Positions 28,891 through 37,435 of a stretch of 64,000 bases of DNA are shown piece by piece. The notes below the pieces were generated by a model, which saw only the letters and a list, made by a program, of their open reading frames with translations, was not told the DNA's origin and did not search any database. Location of the stretch: positions 7,007,525 through 7,071,524 of the forward strand of contig NZ_CP012036.1 in NCBI RefSeq assembly GCF_001298445.1. Reading direction: 5' to 3'. A program made the position numbers and the translations under genes. Positions within the stretch are counted from its first letter, which is position 1. The number at the start of each line of letters is the position of its first letter. The DNA comes from Nostoc piscinale CENA21 (lineage in GTDB: Bacteria > Cyanobacteriota > Cyanobacteriia > Cyanobacteriales > Nostocaceae).

Positions 28891-31149
28891 TTAAATTTTA
28901 ATATCCAGAGTCCGCACTAAAAACGCCCATTTATCCGCCGCTTCCTCAATGATTTTAGTAGTTGGTTTACCTGCGCCATGTCCCGCTTTTGTCTCAATTC
29001 TAATTAATACTGGTGCATCACCTTGATGGGTTGCTTGCAAAGCCGCCGCAAATTTGAAACTATGGGCAGGTACAACGCGATCGTCGTGATCTGCGGTAGT
29101 AATTAAAGTGGCAGGATAAGCTGTCTTTGGTTTGAGATTATGCAAGGGTGAATAAGCATAAAGTGTTTTGAAATCTTCAGGATTATCGGGTGAACCATAT
29201 TCTTTAGTCCAAGCCCAGCCGATAGTAAATTTATGGAAGCGCAACATATCCATAACACCAACGGCTGGTAAAGCTGCACCAAATAAATCAGGGCGCTGTG
29301 TCATGCAAGCGCCCACCAATAAACCACCATTACTACCACCTGCGATCGCTAGTTTGGCAGGTTTTGTATACTTATTCGCAATTAGCCACTCAGCCGCCGC
29401 AATAAAATCATCAAACACATTTTGTTTTTTCTCTTTCATCCCGGCTTGATGCCATTCTTCGCCATATTCGCCACCACCACGTAGATTTGGCATAGCATAA
29501 ACACCACCCATTTCCATCCACACCACCATACTTACAGAAAAAGTTGGTGTTAAAGAGATATTAAAGCCACCATAGGCATAAAGATAAGTGGGATTATTTC
29601 CATCTAATTTAATGCCTTTTTTGTGAGTAATAAACATCGGCACCTTTGTGCCATCTTTACTGTGATAAAAGACTTGTTTTGTTTCATAATCATCAGGATT
29701 AAAGCCGACTTTCGGTTGGCGAAACAGTTGACTTTTACCTGTTACCATATCGTAGCGATAAATTGTGCCTGGGGTAGTAAAACTTGTGAAACTATAAAAA
29801 GTTTCCGTATCATGACGTTTACCACCAAAACCACCAACTGAACCAACTCCAGGTAATTCTACCTCGCGGACAAATGCACCTTTTAGGTCAAAGATTTTGA
29901 TTTGCGATCGCGCATCTTGTAAATAATCAGCCACAAACTGATTATTGAGGATATTGACACTTTCTAAAGTGGCTGCACTTTGGGGAATAATTTCTTGCCA
30001 TGCGGATTTATCGGGTTTACTAATATCAATAGCAATCACCCTCCCCCGTGGCGCATTTAAATCTGTGCGAAAATAAAAAACACTATCTTCATTATCAATA
30101 AAGCTATAATCTGCTTCAAACTCGCTAATTAATTCCACAACTTCCGCTTCGGGATTAGTTAAATCTTTATAAAATACCAAATTGCGCGAGTCAGTTCCCA
30201 GCCACACAGAAATAATTAAAAAGCGTCCATCTTCTGTGACACCACCACCAAATCCCCATTCTTTTTGGTCAGGACGTTGATAAATTAAAATGTCTTCTGA
30301 TTGGGGTGTACCTAATTTGTGATAATAAAGCTTTTGATAATAGTTAACATCTTCTAACTGAGTTTTAGAATTTGGTTCATCATAACGACTGTAAAAAAAG
30401 CCTTGGTTGTCAGTTGTCCAAGATGCACCAGAAAATTTAATCCACTTCAAATGGTCGGCTAAATCTTTACCTGTGGCTACATCACGGACTTTCCATTCTT
30501 GCCAATCCGAACCAGAAGTTGCCAGACCATAAGCTAAAAGTTTACCATCATCGCTAATCGATAATCCTGATAAAGCAACCGTTCCATCCGCAGAAAGTTT
30601 ATTTGGATCAAGTAAAACTTGCGGTTCGTCATCAAGCTTTTTTAAGGTGTATAATATGCTTTGATTTTGCAGTCCGTTATTTTTGAAATAAAAATAGCGT
30701 TCGGTGGAACCGTCTCGCAAAGATTCGCCTTCTTTAAATGGGATACCGTACTTTTCATAATCCCAAAGTTTAGTTAAGCGTTGTTTAATTTTGTCACGAG
30801 CCGGAATTTCACCTAAAAAGTCAAAAGTAATCTTATTTTGAGCGTCAATCCAAGCTTTCGTTTCTTCAGAATCAGAATTTTCTAACCAACGGTAAGGATC
30901 TGCAACTACAGTTCCGTGGTAGTTATCCACTTGTTCGCTTTTGTGGGTAGCTGGATAAGTAATCTGTTTTGCTGTTGACATAGTTGGGGATACCATTCTT
31001 CTCTGTACATGGTAATCAGATTTCTCCAGCTTGTGGTAGCCAGCTAAAGCTACAGGTGCAATTCCAGGATGCACACTCAAGTAGCATACTAAAACTATGG
31101 TCAAAAAAGTCACACAAAAGCGTACAATCCTGGCAAGCAATTTCATCAT
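28891..31149 (-). CDS. Prolyl oligopeptidase (S9 family), exported
   Basis: The 752-residue serine peptidase cuts short peptides after proline. The N-terminus is a membrane or signal segment (FCVTFLTIVLVCYLSV), and PATHKSEQVDNYHGTVVADPYRWLE begins the core. The seven-bladed propeller follows, then the hydrolase domain with GGSNGGLLVGACMTQRP (nucleophile Ser), DHDDRVVPAHSFKF (Asp) and KAGHGAGKP (His). Cyanobacterial family members are usually about 690 residues; the extra 60 are the leader. It is divergent from the Uma2 remnant at 31194, with 44 bp between. Confidence 0.95.
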   Translation of the reverse strand: MMKLLARIVRFCVTFLTIVLVCYLSVHPGIAPVALAGYHKLEKSDYHVQRRMVSPTMSTAKQITYPATHKSEQVDNYHGTVVADPYRWLENSDSEETKAWIDAQNKITFDFLGEIPARDKIKQRLTKLWDYEKYGIPFKEGESLRDGSTERYFYFKNNGLQNQSILYTLKKLDDEPQVLLDPNKLSADGTVALSGLSISDDGKLLAYGLATSGSDWQEWKVRDVATGKDLADHLKWIKFSGASWTTDNQGFFYSRYDEPNSKTQLEDVNYYQKLYYHKLGTPQSEDILIYQRPDQKEWGFGGGVTEDGRFLIISVWLGTDSRNLVFYKDLTNPEAEVVELISEFEADYSFIDNEDSVFYFRTDLNAPRGRVIAIDISKPDKSAWQEIIPQSAATLESVNILNNQFVADYLQDARSQIKIFDLKGAFVREVELPGVGSVGGFGGKRHDTETFYSFTSFTTPGTIYRYDMVTGKSQLFRQPKVGFNPDDYETKQVFYHSKDGTKVPMFITHKKGIKLDGNNPTYLYAYGGFNISLTPTFSVSMVVWMEMGGVYAMPNLRGGGEYGEEWHQAGMKEKKQNVFDDFIAAAEWLIANKYTKPAKLAIAGGSNGGLLVGACMTQRPDLFGAALPAVGVMDMLRFHKFTIGWAWTKEYGSPDNPEDFKTLYAYSPLHNLKPKTAYPATLITTADHDDRVVPAHSFKFAAALQATHQGDAPVLIRIETKAGHGAGKPTTKIIEEAADKWAFLVRTLDIKI

Positions 31150-31193
31150 AGAAATAGTAGAGTCAGAACAAAGCTACATCTAGTAAAAACAGT

Positions 31194-31679
31194 ATGACTT
31201 ACACTCCACCCAGGCTACTTAGCTTCGAGGAATTTATTAACCAATATGGTGACAATACACGTTACGAACTCATTGACGGAGAATTACGAGATATGGAACC
31301 TACAGGCCCCCATGAAGCCGTTGCAGGTAGTATTGCGGGTAGAATCTATGTCGAAGTTTTTCACTCCAAGTTAAACTGGCTAGTGCCGAAAACTTGTCTA
31401 ATTAAACCTTTGGCGGTAGCTACAGCCTTGTGTCCTGATGTGATTGTCTTAGATTAAGTAGAACTAAGCAAAGAACCACTTTGGCAGAAAGAGCCTATTA
31501 TTTGTAACGGCATTACGATTAAACTTGTCGCTGAAGTGGTCAGTACAAATTGGCAAGATGATTATGCCCGAAAAGTAGAAGAATATGCTTTGCTGAACAT
31601 TCCTGAATATTGGATTGTAGACTCATTTCCTCCTTTCAGAATTGGTACAAATGGAAGTAATGATGGTAAATTTTGTTGA
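31194..31679 (+). pseudogene. Uma2 family endonuclease-like remnant
   Basis: Starts MTYTPPRLLSFEEFINQYGD and shows the Uma2 pattern (YELIDGELRDMEPTGPHE, LIKPLAVATALCPDVIVLD). A TAA at 31455-31457 interrupts it where GAA or CAA is expected. The frame then goes on in register (VELSKEPLWQKEPIICNG, VVSTNWQDDYARKVEEYA) to YWIVD at about 31620. After that the similarity ends: the next codons belong to the opposite-strand fragment. So it has a nonsense mutation and a lost 3' end. Confidence 0.8.
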
Positions 31680-32097
31680 AAAGGAATATTCACATCAAAT
31701 TCCCACAAATTAATCACGCGGTAATCTTGAGTTGCTGTTAATCCGGCAACATTGGATTCAAATCTCGTGGTTATTTCCACATCGCTTGTCTGTAAGATAT
31801 TAATTAGCACTGGGTAAGTTGGTAATTGATATTTTTCTTCTGCCAGTGCTGCATAGGAACGTACTCGTCGAGGCATTTTAGAACTGTAGCGTAATTGCAG
31901 TTCATTTAATACGATAAATTCTCCATATTCAGGACTGGTAACACAGATTAATACATCACTTTCTCTACTTATCCATTGAAATTCTCCCGATAAAATTTCC
32001 TTGGCTTTGATATTAGGAATCTCTGTCACCCATCGTACCCAATTGTCTGGTGCTAGGCTAATTAGTTTTTTGTGCTGATATCTGCGGGTTTTGACAT
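31623..32097 (-). pseudogene. Rpn/PD-(D/E)XK putative transposase-like fragment
   Basis: Read from 32097, MSKPADIST is followed, after one missing A in an A6 run (32066-32071), by LISLAPDNWVRWVTEIPNIK, ESDVLICVTSPEYGEFIVLN and YRVINLWEFDVNIPFQQNLP. This is the pattern of a DUF4351/Rpn-like family common in cyanobacteria. It breaks off after LLPFVPILKGGNE at about 31623, exactly where the Uma2 fragment on the other strand also ends. A deletion seems to have joined two gene ends. Not functional as it stands. Confidence 0.7.
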
Positions 32098-32174
32098 TTC
32101 TGAAGATGCACTTTTGTCTGGAAATTTATCATAATCTGATGTGGTAAAAATAGAAATGAACTTTCTCCGCACCC

Positions 32175-35100
32175 TCAACCGTTACTACTCACCAATTTTT
32201 CTCCCTTCAACATCCTGACAGCAGCTTCGAGTAAAGCCTCTTCGAGATAAGGCTTAGTGAAGTAGCCACTAGCACCAAGTTGAATTGCCATTTGTCGGTG
32301 TTTGTCAGCACCGCGTGAGGTCAGCATAGCGATAGGTAAATGATTCAGGCTGGAATCTTTTTGAATGCGTGATAGTAACTCCAGTCCGTCGCAACGGGGC
32401 ATTTCAATATCACAGAATACGATATCGCAAGGTAGCCCAGAGCGCAGTTTATCCCAAGCTTCTTGACCATCACGGGCTTGTTCAACGCGATAGCCTGCTT
32501 TATTAAAGGTCAAAGATAACAATTCTCGAACTGTAATTGAGTCGTCAACAATGAGTACAGTCGGATCAATTTTCTCCGCCGGAGTTTCTGTAACGGTAGG
32601 CGGAACTTTTTGCTGCCAAGAAGTACCACCAGCATTTTTAGATATCCGTCCTTGGAAGATGTCGATAATTTCCAACACGTCAGCAATTGGCATAATTCGA
32701 CCATCACCGAGAACCGTAGCACCTGCGACACCGATGGGTTTCGGTGCTGGCCCTTCAAATTGCTTAATTACAATTTCTTGTTCGCTGAGTACCAAGTCAA
32801 TTTGTAAAGCAATTAACGTATTGCCCGATCGCACCACCACCACCGAAACTGTATCATCATCCCTTGTACCACCGTAAACATTACCGCGACTCAACTGGCG
32901 ATTAAAAGATAACAGTTCTTTCAACGGACGGAAGGGTAAGACTGTATCACGCCAAGAAATAAATGCTTGGCCATCAGCATTATGTTGAATATTCTTAGCG
33001 GGGATATCTAAAGTATCTTCCACTCCATCCATCGGGAAGGCAATTCGCGCTTTATCTGATACGCAACACAGGGCTTTACAAATACTTAATGTCAGTGGGA
33101 GGCGAATCGTGAATGTTGTACCTTTACCAATGGCGGAATCTGTATTCACCGTCCCGCGAATTTCACTAATCTCGGAACGCACCACATCCATCCCTACGCC
33201 ACGGCCAGAAATTTCATCGGCTTTATCTTTTATACTAAAGCCCGGTTGGAAGAGCAAATCATAAACTTCCATCCGCGAGATGCTTTTGGCTTGTTCTTTG
33301 GTAATCATCCCGACTCTTACAGCCTTAGCTTTGACTTTTTCTGAGTCGATACCTGCACCGTCATCACCCACAGAAATGACGGTTTGGTTTCCTTGGTGGA
33401 AGGCGCGAATGGTAATTTCGCCCACTGGTGGTTTACCCGCAGCTTGGCGTTCTTCGGGAGTTTCAATCCCATGCGCGATCGCATTATTCAACATGTGGGT
33501 TAGCGGATCGGTGAGATGATCTAAAATCATCTTGTCAATTAAAGTATCGCCACCTTCAATCACCAACTCTATTTGTTTGCCGCATTTAATGGCGTTATCT
33601 CTGACACCACGCCGCAAACGGTCAACCGCCTGAGAAAATGGCACCATGCGGGCACGGGTTAAACCTTCTTGCAATTGCGTTGTGACTTGACGGAATTGTC
33701 TGGCGACACGTTCAGTTTCTTCGGTTACAAAGTCGATGTCACTCGCTGACTCCCGCACTCGTACAATCAATTCAATCATTTCCTGAGACAATGTGTGGAA
33801 CGGCGTAAACCGATCCATTTCTAATTCGCTGAAACCTCGATCAGTATCATGTTCTGAAGATGGAATTTGGGCTTCTCGTTTGTTGCGGCTGGCTAAGAGA
33901 GAAGCTTCTAGGAGCGATCGCTCATACAATTCTTGCATTCTCGCGCCCACATCTGACAACTGCTGCACTTGAATCAACAAGTTATCTAGTGACTGTCGCA
34001 ACCGTTCATGATCCTGTTCTAAGGTGTTGCGATTCACAACCAATTCCCCAACTAAATTACTCATATCATCCAGTTGTTTGACTGGCACTTTCATTGTTTC
34101 TTCAAATCTGGCATTCCGCCGCGTTGTTTGACGGGGCGCTTTACCAGTGTTGGATTTAGTTGGTGATGTGTGGGCTATGGTGTTATCTGCTTCCGCGAGG
34201 AGTTTTTCTAAATCACTAAATTCATCTTCTAATTTTGGCGGTGTTGGTGTTTCGTTGGCAGAATTATGACCAGTTGTGGCGGGAAATTCTTGAATAGTAG
34301 TGTGATGAATTTCTGGCGCAGGTGATTGAGGGGTTTGCTGGTTACCCCCTAATAATGCTTCTAAAGCTGCAAAATCATCAGAGGCGATCGCTGCATCATG
34401 ACTCGGTAATTCTTCACCCAATAATGCTTCTAAATCTGCAAAATCCTCTTCTGCTGCTGATTCTTGATTAGTATTTTCTGGAGTTGCAATTGTTTCTGCT
34501 GCTAGTCGTTCAACTATTGGTGTATCTACTACAGTTTCAATAATTTCTAATAACAATTCTGGCGACTCTGTTGTTTCTCTTAATACATCAACAGCGACTG
34601 TTTCATTAATATTTTCATAAACTTCTAGTTTTAATCCTACCTCGGCATTATTGGCAGGTGGCATTTCCTTGCTAGAAAATAAATCAAAATTATTGTTAAC
34701 TGTTGGTTCTGTTGTCTCTGTTTGCGGATTAGCAGTAACTAAGAAATCATCTAGTAAATTTTCAAAGTTTGGCAGTTGGGAAAATTCAATAATTTCTGTT
34801 TCCGCTAGTAATCGGTCTAAATCTGGATCTAATTCACTAATATCTGTAGCTAATAGTTCATCTAATAAACTCAAGTCTGCATCTTGATTAACTACTGATT
34901 CTTGGGCAGATATCTCAGTAGTTTCCCTAAGACTCATATCGCCAAACAAATCAAAATCTGGATTATCGGAACTATCTAATTGAATATAAGTACCATGAAT
35001 TTTTGCTTCTAAAGTATCTAAAGTAATTGCTTCATTATCTGTCGTTATATCTAAATCAGCAAAAAGATTTAATTCTTCTAATTCACCAAAACTTTGGGCA

Positions 35101-37319
35101 TCAACCGCCTCTGATTCTGGTGGTTTTTCTGTAAATTCTGGTTTTACATCTAATGCCTCTGGTTCTTGGGAAAAATTGCGAATTTCTGACGATGATCCAG
35201 GGCGATCACTCACAGCAGGCGGCTTGATATCTCCAAATAAATCATCCTCTTGATCAACATCAAAATCTAAATCTGACTGGAGAAAAGTTAGCTCAAACTC
35301 ATCTCTGTAATCGACAATATTTGCCGAACTCGTATCTGAAAAATCAGCAAAAATTTCCCCAGAAGCTGCCGCCGCAAATAAACTTTCTTCTAAAGCTTTA
35401 GCGACATCTTCTTCTAAACCATCTTCAAATTCTGACGGTGTATCTGCTTCCGTTGGAGAATTCCAAAAGTTATGCAAATCATCTTCTGTCTGGGATACAT
35501 TTGTTGTGGCAGATGGACTCTCAAATAAATCCCCAATGCCTGATTCTGCTGTGGGTATGAGGGTATTTTCTGCCCCTTCCGCAAATAAACCATCTAAAGA
35601 TAAAGCATCTGGTTCGGAATTTGATAACTGAATTTCTGGATGATTAGTATTTATTTCTACCTTTTCGAGGAATAATTCATCTAAAATATCTTGCTGGGTC
35701 GCAGATAATTCAGTATTTGGATGAGCTGGATTTGTTGGTTGAGTAACTTCTTGCGTAGTGGGGCGTTGCGACTCATCTCCAGTTAGGGCTAATAATTCAT
35801 CTACATCTGAGTTACTAACATTGCTAGAATCTGGCTGAGTTTCTGGTGCTGTAGTTGATGCTGAAGGCTCTTTTTCTAAGAAATTATCACCAAATAATAA
35901 TCCCAGGTCTTCGGTAGTGTCGAGATTACTGCTTGATGAGTCAGCCGAGTTATGATCTAAAGACAGAAAATCAGCTAAATCACTATCATGATCTGCTGTT
36001 GGATCTTCAGTAATATCGATTTCTAAATCACTGATGGGATTAATTTCCAGAATTTCTTCTTGTTGCCAAGTTTCATCTAATTCTGGTGTTTCTCCTTCAA
36101 ATAAATCAGCCAAAGTATTTAATTCGGCTAATCCCACCTCTGGGCCATGATGATCAATTCGCGCTACAGTCAATGATTCATCTTCGCCATCACTAAACAG
36201 CAAATTAGCCCCATTGTCATCAGGAGGATTAATTGCTGCTTGATTTTGATTCAGCTGTTCATTCAAATCCGTCAAGCTGATAACACTATCTGTTGGTTGG
36301 ACAGTAGCAATCAGTGAAACTTCCTCATCAGTAGCGGTGTTAATAATTGGTGTTTCTGTCTCTGTCGACTCTGGATTTTCCAATAAATCAAAGTTTAAAG
36401 AGAAAGACTCCAGTTCGGGAAAACTCAGCAGTGCTTCTAATTGCTGACTAATAGTAATTTCAGCATCTCTCCCTTGCAGAACTAATTCCTGAGCTTGTTT
36501 AATCTCAGTAATCACAATTTTTGCTAAGGTCAGATAAGTATTTTCGCTATTACAAATCGCATTAGCCGCAGCTTGACATAAACTAGACCAGTTAGGTAAA
36601 TTCCATCTCTGTCCGAGTTTCTCTAACTGGCTACAGCACTGCTGAAGATTTTGCCGTGATTCTGGTGTTGCTTGTTGCTTAAACAGTTGCAACATCTGTC
36701 GGAGGGATTGCAGCACCTGGTTTTGGAATTCGCTCCAAGTATTCTCCGGTGCGGGTAGTGCTGGTGTGGAAACTTGGGTGTCTTCTGTCGCTGCTGCAAT
36801 ATCCTCGCGCCGGAAAATCTCGGTCAGCGTACTGACAGTTTCGATATGGGCTGCTTGGATGATGGTATGACTATTCTCGGCTGCATCACCTTTTTGTACC
36901 AATAAGTCTAAATGTTCATTTAGCCATTTAAATACAGGTTCAGCTTCCGACATCAAATGATTGGCCGCTTCTTCGGAAAGTCCGTAAGGGCCACTTAAAT
37001 GTTCTAATAAAGCTCTCAGAGTATCAGCTACACCCAAAAACAAAGACTCTAACTTTTCATCAACCCGCACCGGATGTTCTTTGAGAACTTTAAAGCAATC
37101 TTCCAGACGGTGAGATGTATGCTGGATACTGGTTAGACCCAGCATCGCTGCGCCACCTTTAATAGAATGGGCTGCCCGAAAAACTTCATTGATCATTTCC
37201 GGGTCGTTCAAGGTACTTTGCAGATTTAGCAACCCCTGTTCAATGGTGTTCAGGTGGTCTCGCGCTTCTTCGATAAAGTAACCTAAAATCCGCTGTTGTT
37301 GTTCCGGCAGCATAGTCAC
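32175..37319 (-). CDS. hmpE: Chemotaxis-type hybrid histidine kinase (CheA-like) HmpE
   Basis: The kinase of the hormogonium motility system. Its 1714 residues contain: an Hpt domain with phosphorylatable His51 (FRAAHSIKGGAAML); a long acidic, repetitive linker (about 180-1060) with many ALLGEE- or DLFGD-like motifs; a CheA dimerisation part (about 1075-1190, VPVKQLDDMSNLVGELVV); the ATPase (about 1250-1400, with NNAIAHGIE, GDDGAGID, GRGVGMDVV); a CheW-like part (about 1410-1540); and a receiver domain (1585-1705, Asp in VFCDIEMPR). It is the last gene of the minus-strand hmpA-E cluster. The naming follows the Nostoc punctiforme locus order and domain match. Confidence 0.9.
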   Translation of the reverse strand: MTMLPEQQQRILGYFIEEARDHLNTIEQGLLNLQSTLNDPEMINEVFRAAHSIKGGAAMLGLTSIQHTSHRLEDCFKVLKEHPVRVDEKLESLFLGVADTLRALLEHLSGPYGLSEEAANHLMSEAEPVFKWLNEHLDLLVQKGDAAENSHTIIQAAHIETVSTLTEIFRREDIAAATEDTQVSTPALPAPENTWSEFQNQVLQSLRQMLQLFKQQATPESRQNLQQCCSQLEKLGQRWNLPNWSSLCQAAANAICNSENTYLTLAKIVITEIKQAQELVLQGRDAEITISQQLEALLSFPELESFSLNFDLLENPESTETETPIINTATDEEVSLIATVQPTDSVISLTDLNEQLNQNQAAINPPDDNGANLLFSDGEDESLTVARIDHHGPEVGLAELNTLADLFEGETPELDETWQQEEILEINPISDLEIDITEDPTADHDSDLADFLSLDHNSADSSSSNLDTTEDLGLLFGDNFLEKEPSASTTAPETQPDSSNVSNSDVDELLALTGDESQRPTTQEVTQPTNPAHPNTELSATQQDILDELFLEKVEINTNHPEIQLSNSEPDALSLDGLFAEGAENTLIPTAESGIGDLFESPSATTNVSQTEDDLHNFWNSPTEADTPSEFEDGLEEDVAKALEESLFAAAASGEIFADFSDTSSANIVDYRDEFELTFLQSDLDFDVDQEDDLFGDIKPPAVSDRPGSSSEIRNFSQEPEALDVKPEFTEKPPESEAVDAQSFGELEELNLFADLDITTDNEAITLDTLEAKIHGTYIQLDSSDNPDFDLFGDMSLRETTEISAQESVVNQDADLSLLDELLATDISELDPDLDRLLAETEIIEFSQLPNFENLLDDFLVTANPQTETTEPTVNNNFDLFSSKEMPPANNAEVGLKLEVYENINETVAVDVLRETTESPELLLEIIETVVDTPIVERLAAETIATPENTNQESAAEEDFADLEALLGEELPSHDAAIASDDFAALEALLGGNQQTPQSPAPEIHHTTIQEFPATTGHNSANETPTPPKLEDEFSDLEKLLAEADNTIAHTSPTKSNTGKAPRQTTRRNARFEETMKVPVKQLDDMSNLVGELVVNRNTLEQDHERLRQSLDNLLIQVQQLSDVGARMQELYERSLLEASLLASRNKREAQIPSSEHDTDRGFSELEMDRFTPFHTLSQEMIELIVRVRESASDIDFVTEETERVARQFRQVTTQLQEGLTRARMVPFSQAVDRLRRGVRDNAIKCGKQIELVIEGGDTLIDKMILDHLTDPLTHMLNNAIAHGIETPEERQAAGKPPVGEITIRAFHQGNQTVISVGDDGAGIDSEKVKAKAVRVGMITKEQAKSISRMEVYDLLFQPGFSIKDKADEISGRGVGMDVVRSEISEIRGTVNTDSAIGKGTTFTIRLPLTLSICKALCCVSDKARIAFPMDGVEDTLDIPAKNIQHNADGQAFISWRDTVLPFRPLKELLSFNRQLSRGNVYGGTRDDDTVSVVVVRSGNTLIALQIDLVLSEQEIVIKQFEGPAPKPIGVAGATVLGDGRIMPIADVLEIIDIFQGRISKNAGGTSWQQKVPPTVTETPAEKIDPTVLIVDDSITVRELLSLTFNKAGYRVEQARDGQEAWDKLRSGLPCDIVFCDIEMPRCDGLELLSRIQKDSSLNHLPIAMLTSRGADKHRQMAIQLGASGYFTKPYLEEALLEAAVRMLKGEKLVSSNG

Positions 37320-37320
37320 A

Positions 37321-37435
37321 AGTTAAAAGGTAAAAGTTAAAAGGTAAAAGAAAAGGCAAGGGCAAATTGAAAGGTAAAAGACAAAGCACAAAAGTAGACA
37401 TTTCTTTTTACTTTTGCCTTTTTACTTTTGCCTTT
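37321..37435. repeat. AAAGGTAAAAGT-type repeat block inside the hmp cluster
   Basis: Units TTAAAAGGTAAAAG twice, then a complementary tract TTTTTACTTTTGCC twice, filling the hmpD-hmpE gap. It can fold back on itself, so it might lower transcription into hmpE (inference). Confidence 0.75.

Noticed and set aside
31562..31622. Continuation of the minus-strand Rpn-like ORF to 31562
   Set aside because: After LKGGNE the translated residues are the complement of the Uma2 fragment and have no family match, so the gene fragment is taken to end near 31623.
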